From Planctomycetota bacterium (GTDB lineage Bacteria > Planctomycetota > Planctomycetia > Pirellulales > UBA1268): a stretch of DNA of 9,784 nt. Position numbers and translations under genes: made by a program. The notes beneath the pieces were generated by a model. It saw only the letters and a program-made list of their open reading frames with translations, was not told where the DNA came from and ran no database searches. Shown here in pieces: positions 8,523 to 9,784 of this stretch (positions within the stretch are counted from its first letter, which is position 1; each line of letters opens with the position of its first letter). The stretch covers positions 1 to 9,784 of the forward strand of contig QWQL01000079.1 in the NCBI GenBank assembly GCA_003670825.1, read 5' to 3'.

Positions 8523-8539
8523 TGGCAGTATTGCTGTCA
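8523..8539. repeat. Imperfect inverted repeat over the tpx -10 box
   Basis: TGGCAG (8523-8528) and CTGTCA (8534-8539) are inverted copies with one mismatch around a 5-base centre. The repeat covers the proposed -10 box (8527-8532), the position expected for a repressor site. Peroxide-defence genes are often controlled this way, but no known regulator motif is matched. Confidence 0.3.
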
Positions 8540-8554
8540 TGGCACGGACGGCAA
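8527..8554 (-). promoter_or_regulatory. Candidate tpx promoter
   Basis: On the minus strand TTGCCG (8554-8549; 4 of 6 matches to TTGACA) is followed after 16 bases by AATACT (8532-8527; 4 of 6 matches to TATAAT). Transcription would start near 8520, about 32 bases before the tpx start codon, and would cover tpx and the gene after it. If the small ORF at 8537-8716 is real, this promoter lies over its 3' end. Confidence 0.35.
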
Positions 8555-8716
8555 GCCCGACCACGTGTCCTTGCGGCCTGAATCGGCGGTCGGGCCCCGA
8601 CGCGGCGACTTCCGGGCTTGCCGACTCGACGCCCGCTCTACCATGATGACGCCGTCCGGGGGGTAGGTCGATTCGAGCTGGCCTTCGGCGGTGGTGAAAC
8701 GGATGTTCACGGTCAC
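8537..8716 (-). CDS. Possible 59-residue small protein upstream of tpx
   Basis: This is an open frame of 59 residues with a GTG start at 8716 (a second GTG at 8710 would give 57). It opens VTVNIRFTTAEGQLES, a plausible beta-strand pattern, and turns strongly basic and disordered after VIMVERASSRQARKS. About 49 of 59 codons end in G or C, matching real genes in this window. The upstream frame is closed by a stop at 8749-8747, so the start must be one of these GTGs or the later ATG in VIMVE. No good Shine-Dalgarno site precedes the start, which is the main weakness. It is co-oriented with tpx, whose start codon follows 48 bases after the stop of this frame. No family is recognised. Confidence 0.35.
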   Translation of the reverse strand: MTVNIRFTTAEGQLESTYPPDGVIMVERASSRQARKSPRRGPTADSGRKDTWSGLPSVP

Positions 8717-8740
8717 GCACGCTTCAGGGGGATTTATTCC

Positions 8741-9193
8741 ATGCCATCAACGCATGATCACTCGGTGGGGGCTCAGCCAGTTCGAGAGCAGCGATCCTCG
8801 TTTCCTGATACCGGCCATTCGTCCGGGAACGGATGGGGGGTCGCTGTGGAGCGCGGGCCGGAGTGGCTTTTTCTGCGAATCGAAGTTCCCGAGACGCCGG
8901 CTGGTGCCGGTGACCGCAGCCCGCTCGCCGAGCGGCTTTGGGGTATGATCCGGGAGCATCGTGCCCACCGCGTGGTACTGGAGCTCGACCGCGTGTGTTC
9001 GATTGACGACTCGCTGATCGGGGCGATTGCCGATGTCGGGACGCGAGTCCGCGACGACGGTGGCCTGATCCGTGTCTGCGGGCTTTCGGAGCCGAATCTC
9101 TCGAGGCTCCAGTCGGTCGTCTGCGAATCGCAGCTTCACCATTTCGATTCACGGTCGGCCGCCGTGGTGGGGGGAGACAGGGCGATTCCATGA
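8741..9193 (+). CDS. STAS-domain protein (anti-sigma factor antagonist-like)
   Basis: The product is 150 residues. Residues 1-40 are polar and probably disordered; 41-145 fit a single STAS domain: strand WLFLRIEVPE, a helix around LAERLWGMIREHR, strand RVVLELD, then the loop CSIDDSLIGAIADVG and strand GLIRVCGL. The loop aligns with the phosphorylation loop of SpoIIAA/RsbV (DSSGLG): the first Ser is Asp here, while the phosphorylatable Ser is kept as Ser91. It may bind a partner kinase or anti-sigma factor in the cytoplasm, or be a stand-alone signalling module. No partner is seen in the window. The ATG at 8741 has AGGGGGA 8 bases upstream; the frame stays open before it but without a comparable site. 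Its stop overlaps the next start (ATGA), so translation is probably coupled. Confidence 0.8.
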   Translation: MPSTHDHSVGAQPVREQRSSFPDTGHSSGNGWGVAVERGPEWLFLRIEVPETPAGAGDRSPLAERLWGMIREHRAHRVVLELDRVCSIDDSLIGAIADVGTRVRDDGGLIRVCGLSEPNLSRLQSVVCESQLHHFDSRSAAVVGGDRAIP

Positions 9194-9360
9194 AGGCAGT
9201 CGGCCGGCTCGGTCAGTTCCTAGGACTCTCGATCCCCGCGTTGGCGGTGATCATGGAGTTGAGCGGGCGAATCACGTCTGGACCGATGCTGGGAATGCTC
9301 GTCTTTTCGGTATGCTGCTTCGGGATCGGCCGCATTCTGGAGAGCTACTCTCAGCCGTGA
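9190..9360 (+). CDS. 56-residue small membrane protein
   Basis: The start overlaps the STAS stop as ATGA, a strong sign of translational coupling. The peptide starts MKAVGRLGQFLGLSIPALAV and has two hydrophobic stretches, about residues 9-22 (QFLGLSIPALAVIM) and 33-48 (PMLGMLVFSVCCFGIG), separated by a short polar turn (ELSGRITS). It ends RILESYSQP. It is probably a small inner-membrane protein with one or two helices; the first stretch is short and contains a proline, so a single helix is also possible. The pattern resembles short uncharacterised membrane proteins of planctomycetes, from memory and not checked. manA follows 57 bases later in the same direction. Function is unknown. Confidence 0.7.
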   Translation: MKAVGRLGQFLGLSIPALAVIMELSGRITSGPMLGMLVFSVCCFGIGRILESYSQP

Positions 9361-9417
9361 CGCGGAGCCTCGTTTTCGCGGCTGCGTGTACCCATCGCCG
9401 AGTCCTTCGAGGCTGCC

Positions 9418-9784
9418 GTGCTGACACCGCTGATCCTGGAGCCGATGTACCGTCGCTACATCTGGGGTGGCCGCCGCTTCGAATCGGCACTGGGCCGCCA
9501 GCTTCCGCCGGGTGACGACTTCGCAGAGTCGTGGCAACTCGTCGACCGCGGTGGCGACCAGAGCGTGGTGGCAGCCGGACCGCTTGCGGGCATGACGCTC
9601 GGGGATCTGGTGACGAGCCGAGGACAGGAACTGCTCGGTCGGCACGCCCCGCTGAAGTCGTTTCCGCTCCTCTTCAAGTTCCTCGACGCCTGCCAGGATC
9701 TCTCGGTGCAGGTGCATCCGGATGACGCCCGCGCCGCGCAGCTCGGTGCGCCCGATCGGGGCAAGACCGAGGCCTGGTATGTCG
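9418..9784 (+). CDS. manA: Mannose-6-phosphate isomerase, class I (5' part, cut by window end)
   Basis: This enzyme interconverts mannose 6-phosphate and fructose 6-phosphate, linking mannose and GDP-mannose metabolism to glycolysis; it is cytoplasmic and zinc-dependent. 122 residues are visible, roughly the N-terminal third or more. Family motifs are YIWGGRR (14-20), DFAESWQLVD (34-43), FPLLFKFLDA with SVQVHPDD (82-103) and KTEAWYV (116-122). The expected zinc ligands Gln98, His100 and Glu118 are present; the last His ligand lies beyond the window. The GTG at 9418 is chosen because GAGG lies about 5 bases upstream and the residues before YIWGG fit the family; ATG 9445 is an alternative but has GGAG only 3 bases away. 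The upstream frame is open back to the stop of the small membrane-protein gene at 9358-9360 but offers no ATG, GTG or TTG. It is likely the third gene of the STAS operon. Confidence 0.92.
   Translation, partial: MLTPLILEPMYRRYIWGGRRFESALGRQLPPGDDFAESWQLVDRGGDQSVVAAGPLAGMTLGDLVTSRGQELLGRHAPLKSFPLLFKFLDACQDLSVQVHPDDARAAQLGAPDRGKTEAWYV

Noticed and set aside
7932..8720. Minus-strand frame of 262 residues across tpx
   Set aside because: It runs through tpx in another frame; tpx is certain from its active-site motifs.
8618..8740. Upstream extension of the STAS frame
   Set aside because: It has no ribosome site, and the sequence is better explained as non-coding or as the opposite-strand small ORF; ATG 8741 has AGGGGGA upstream.
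9220..9764. Minus-strand frames opposite the small membrane gene and manA
   Set aside because: They are antisense shadows of manA, which is identified by its QVHPDD and KTEAWYV motifs.

Overview
The window looks like ordinary chromosome from a GC-rich planctomycete (Planctomycetota, possibly Pirellulales). This is inferred from three things: a secreted beta-propeller protein that opens with the DWPQW..GP.RDN motif after its signal peptide, a style typical of planctomycetes; the detailed sequence of AlaRS, RecA and the PfkB-type kinase; and the strong G/C preference at third codon positions. No insertion sequence, phage gene, CRISPR array, tRNA or rRNA was seen.

Layout, left to right. Bases 1-351 hold no convincing gene. 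A secreted PQQ-like beta-propeller protein (352-1674, minus) is divergent from a PfkB-family carbohydrate kinase (1759-2661, plus), with an 84-base shared 5' region. After the kinase comes a possible 34-residue small gene (2698-2802), then a regulatory stretch with an 11-bp direct repeat, a good sigma70-like promoter and a cluster of GTTC repeats, leading into recA (3070-4224). alaS (4431-7043) follows after 206 bases. recA next to alaS resembles the recA-recX-alaS order of gammaproteobacteria, but recX is absent.

On the opposite strand, an unrecognised 295-residue gene (7048-7935) and the thiol peroxidase gene tpx (7967-8488) form a probable operon transcribed toward alaS. It ends only 4 bases from the alaS stop, with no room for a terminator. 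A possible 59-residue minus-strand gene (8537-8716) lies just upstream of tpx. Diverging to the right is a tight cluster: a STAS-domain protein (8741-9193), a 56-residue small membrane protein that overlaps it by ATGA (9190-9360), and the 5' part of a class I mannose-6-phosphate isomerase gene, manA (9418 to the window end).

Most of this is housekeeping: DNA repair, tRNA charging, peroxide defence and sugar-phosphate metabolism. I do not see a clear new multi-gene system. The parts most worth a second look are the three small ORFs, the unrecognised protein paired with tpx, the recA control region, and the STAS/membrane-protein/manA cluster.
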